Source: Nostoc sp. TH1S01
GTDB taxonomy: Bacteria > Cyanobacteriota > Cyanobacteriia > Cyanobacteriales > Nostocaceae
Assembly (NCBI GenBank): GCA_018993265.1
Contig: JAGKSW010000049.1
Span: forward strand, 1-64,000
Length of the DNA stretch: 64,000 nucleotides
Reading direction: 5' to 3'
Every line of letters starts with the position of its first letter. Positions within the stretch are counted from its first letter, which is position 1. This document shows, piece by piece, positions 62,792 to 64,000 of this stretch. The position numbers and the translations under genes are program-made. Below the pieces are notes generated by a model. It had not been told where the DNA came from. It searched no databases and saw only the letters and a list, made by a program, of their open reading frames with translations.

Positions 62792-64000
62792 ATGTCTAAG
62801 TACGACTCCCATTTAAAATGTTCGTTTTGTGGCAAGTCTCAAGAGCAGGTGCGTAAGTTGATCGCAGGGCCGGGAGTTTACATCTGCGACGAGTGCGTTG
62901 ACTTGTGTAATGAAATACTAGATGAGGAGTTACTGGACACCAATGGTGTAGCGCCACAACCAGCACCAAAGTCTGAAGCACCTCAAAAACGTCGGAATCG
63001 TTCTGCTAATCTCTCGTTTAATCAGATACCAAAACCTAGAGAGATTAAAAAATATCTCGATGAGCATGTCATTGGCCAAGACGAAGCCAAAAAAGTTTTA
63101 TCAGTCGCAGTTTACAATCACTACAAGCGGCTGGCAATCTTGCAGTCTAAAGGCAGTGGCAAAAACGGAGCAGATGACTCAGTAGAGCTACAGAAATCTA
63201 ACATTTTGTTAATTGGCCCGACTGGTTGCGGCAAAACCCTGTTAGCACAAACTCTAGCCAAGATTTTGGATGTACCTTTTGCCGTTGCTGATGCTACCAC
63301 ATTAACAGAAGCAGGATACGTTGGCGAAGATGTGGAAAACATCTTGTTGCGGCTATTGCAAGTGGCAGACTTGGATGTAGAAGAAGCGCAACGCGGGATT
63401 ATCTACATCGATGAAATTGACAAAATTGCCCGCAAGAGTGAAAATCCCTCAATTACAAGGGATGTTTCTGGTGAAGGCGTACAGCAAGCATTACTGAAAA
63501 TGCTAGAAGGTACGATCGCCAACGTACCCCCCCAAGGCGGACGAAAACATCCGTATCAAGACTGTATCCAAATCGATACCAGTAATATTCTGTTTATCTG
63601 TGGTGGTGCATTTGTTGGCTTAGAAAAGGTTGTAGAGCAAAGAGCCGGGAAAAAGTCCATTGGTTTTGTGCAACCAGGAGAAGGCCAATCAAAAGAAAAA
63701 CGAACAGCAGATGTTCTGCGGAATCTAGAACCAGATGATTTGGTGAAATTTGGCATGATTCCCGAATTTATCGGGCGGATACCAATGGTAGCAGTGGTAG
63801 ATCCGCTGGATGAAGAAGCCCTAATGGCAATTCTCACCCAACCGCGCAGTGCTTTGGTGAAACAGTACCAAAAACTGCTGAAGATGGATAACGTCCAATT
63901 AGATTTTAAACAAGATGCCTTGCGAGCGATCGCGCAAGAAGCCTACCGCCGCAAAACGGGTGCAAGAGCATTGCGGGGTATTGTAGAAGAACTGATGCTA
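62792..64000 (+). CDS. clpX: ATP-dependent Clp protease ATP-binding subunit ClpX, 3' partial
   Basis: An open frame of 403 codons from the ATG at 62792 to the window end, with no stop. The N-terminal zinc finger has [11 protein letters not shown] and [12 protein letters not shown]. The AAA module follows with [15 protein letters not shown] (Walker A), [12 protein letters not shown] (Walker B), the pore loop region [12 protein letters not shown] and a C-terminal sensor 2 region [12 protein letters not shown]. ClpX unfolds substrates and feeds them to ClpP. About 40 or more residues are missing compared with full-length homologues. Confidence 0.97.
   Translation, partial: MSKYDSHLKCSFCGKSQEQVRKLIAGPGVYICDECVDLCNEILDEELLDTNGVAPQPAPKSEAPQKRRNRSANLSFNQIPKPREIKKYLDEHVIGQDEAKKVLSVAVYNHYKRLAILQSKGSGKNGADDSVELQKSNILLIGPTGCGKTLLAQTLAKILDVPFAVADATTLTEAGYVGEDVENILLRLLQVADLDVEEAQRGIIYIDEIDKIARKSENPSITRDVSGEGVQQALLKMLEGTIANVPPQGGRKHPYQDCIQIDTSNILFICGGAFVGLEKVVEQRAGKKSIGFVQPGEGQSKEKRTADVLRNLEPDDLVKFGMIPEFIGRIPMVAVVDPLDEEALMAILTQPRSALVKQYQKLLKMDNVQLDFKQDALRAIAQEAYRRKTGARALRGIVEELML

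Noticed and set aside
1-64000. CRISPR array, rRNA or tRNA genes
   Set aside because: No regularly spaced repeats of CRISPR length and no tRNA or rRNA landmarks were recognised by eye. The repeats found have 7-bp units. A tRNA scan would be the decisive test.

Overview
The window is chromosomal DNA of a filamentous, Nostoc/Anabaena-type cyanobacterium. The evidence is the chlorophyll synthase gene, a PetP-like cytochrome b6f protein, a PucC-type transporter, a Ycf46-type AAA protein, Uma2-family genes, many copies of the cyanobacterial HIP1 palindrome (GCGATCGC) and several families of 7-bp short tandem repeats between genes. No rRNA, tRNA, CRISPR array or intact transposase was recognised.

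Layout. 1-5.1 kb: a partial Uma2 gene, an aldo/keto reductase, then a small defence-like island holding a single-chain methyltransferase/restriction nuclease, a possible toxin remnant, a PD-(D/E)XK-motif protein and a short aspartic protease-like gene. By eye the island has no HIP1 site. 5.2-14.3 kb: mostly housekeeping and photosynthesis genes (PucC-type transporter, inositol monophosphatase family, a zinc dehydrogenase, petP-get3-like-chlG, two tandem Uma2 genes).

14.3-42.0 kb: a large surface-polysaccharide locus. It encodes the enzymes for a UDP-2,3-diacetamido-2,3-dideoxy uronic acid (WbpA, B, D, E types, with a WbpI/WecB-type epimerase further along), the UDP-N-acetyl-L-fucosamine route (FnlA, B, C types), about seven glycosyltransferases, a Wzm/Wzt ABC exporter whose ATPase has a C-terminal extension, five methyltransferase modules and two asparagine-synthase-type amidotransferases. 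No Wzx or Wzy was recognised, so export probably uses the ABC transporter, possibly with chain capping by a methyltransferase. HIP1 spacing suggests a mosaic: sites are dense up to 21.1 kb and absent from about 21.1 to 27.1 kb and from 31.9 to 36.2 kb.

42-55 kb: an XRE regulator, an S1-domain protein, dienelactone hydrolase, peptide deformylase, an HNH nuclease paired with an antitoxin-like protein, a Ycf46-type AAA protein, an SH3 protein, a secreted protein with five peptidoglycan-binding repeats, and a Wzc-type tyrosine kinase preceded by 1.5 kb of noncoding DNA with MITE-like elements. 55-64 kb: RNase J, dapA and asd on the minus strand, then tig-clpP-clpX on the plus strand, with clpX cut by the window end.

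The best candidates for something under-described are the restriction island with its adjacent PD-(D/E)XK protein, the methyltransferase- and amidotransferase-rich polysaccharide locus, the HNH/antitoxin-like pair, and the Get3-like protein with a degenerate P-loop. No entirely new system is proven from sequence alone.
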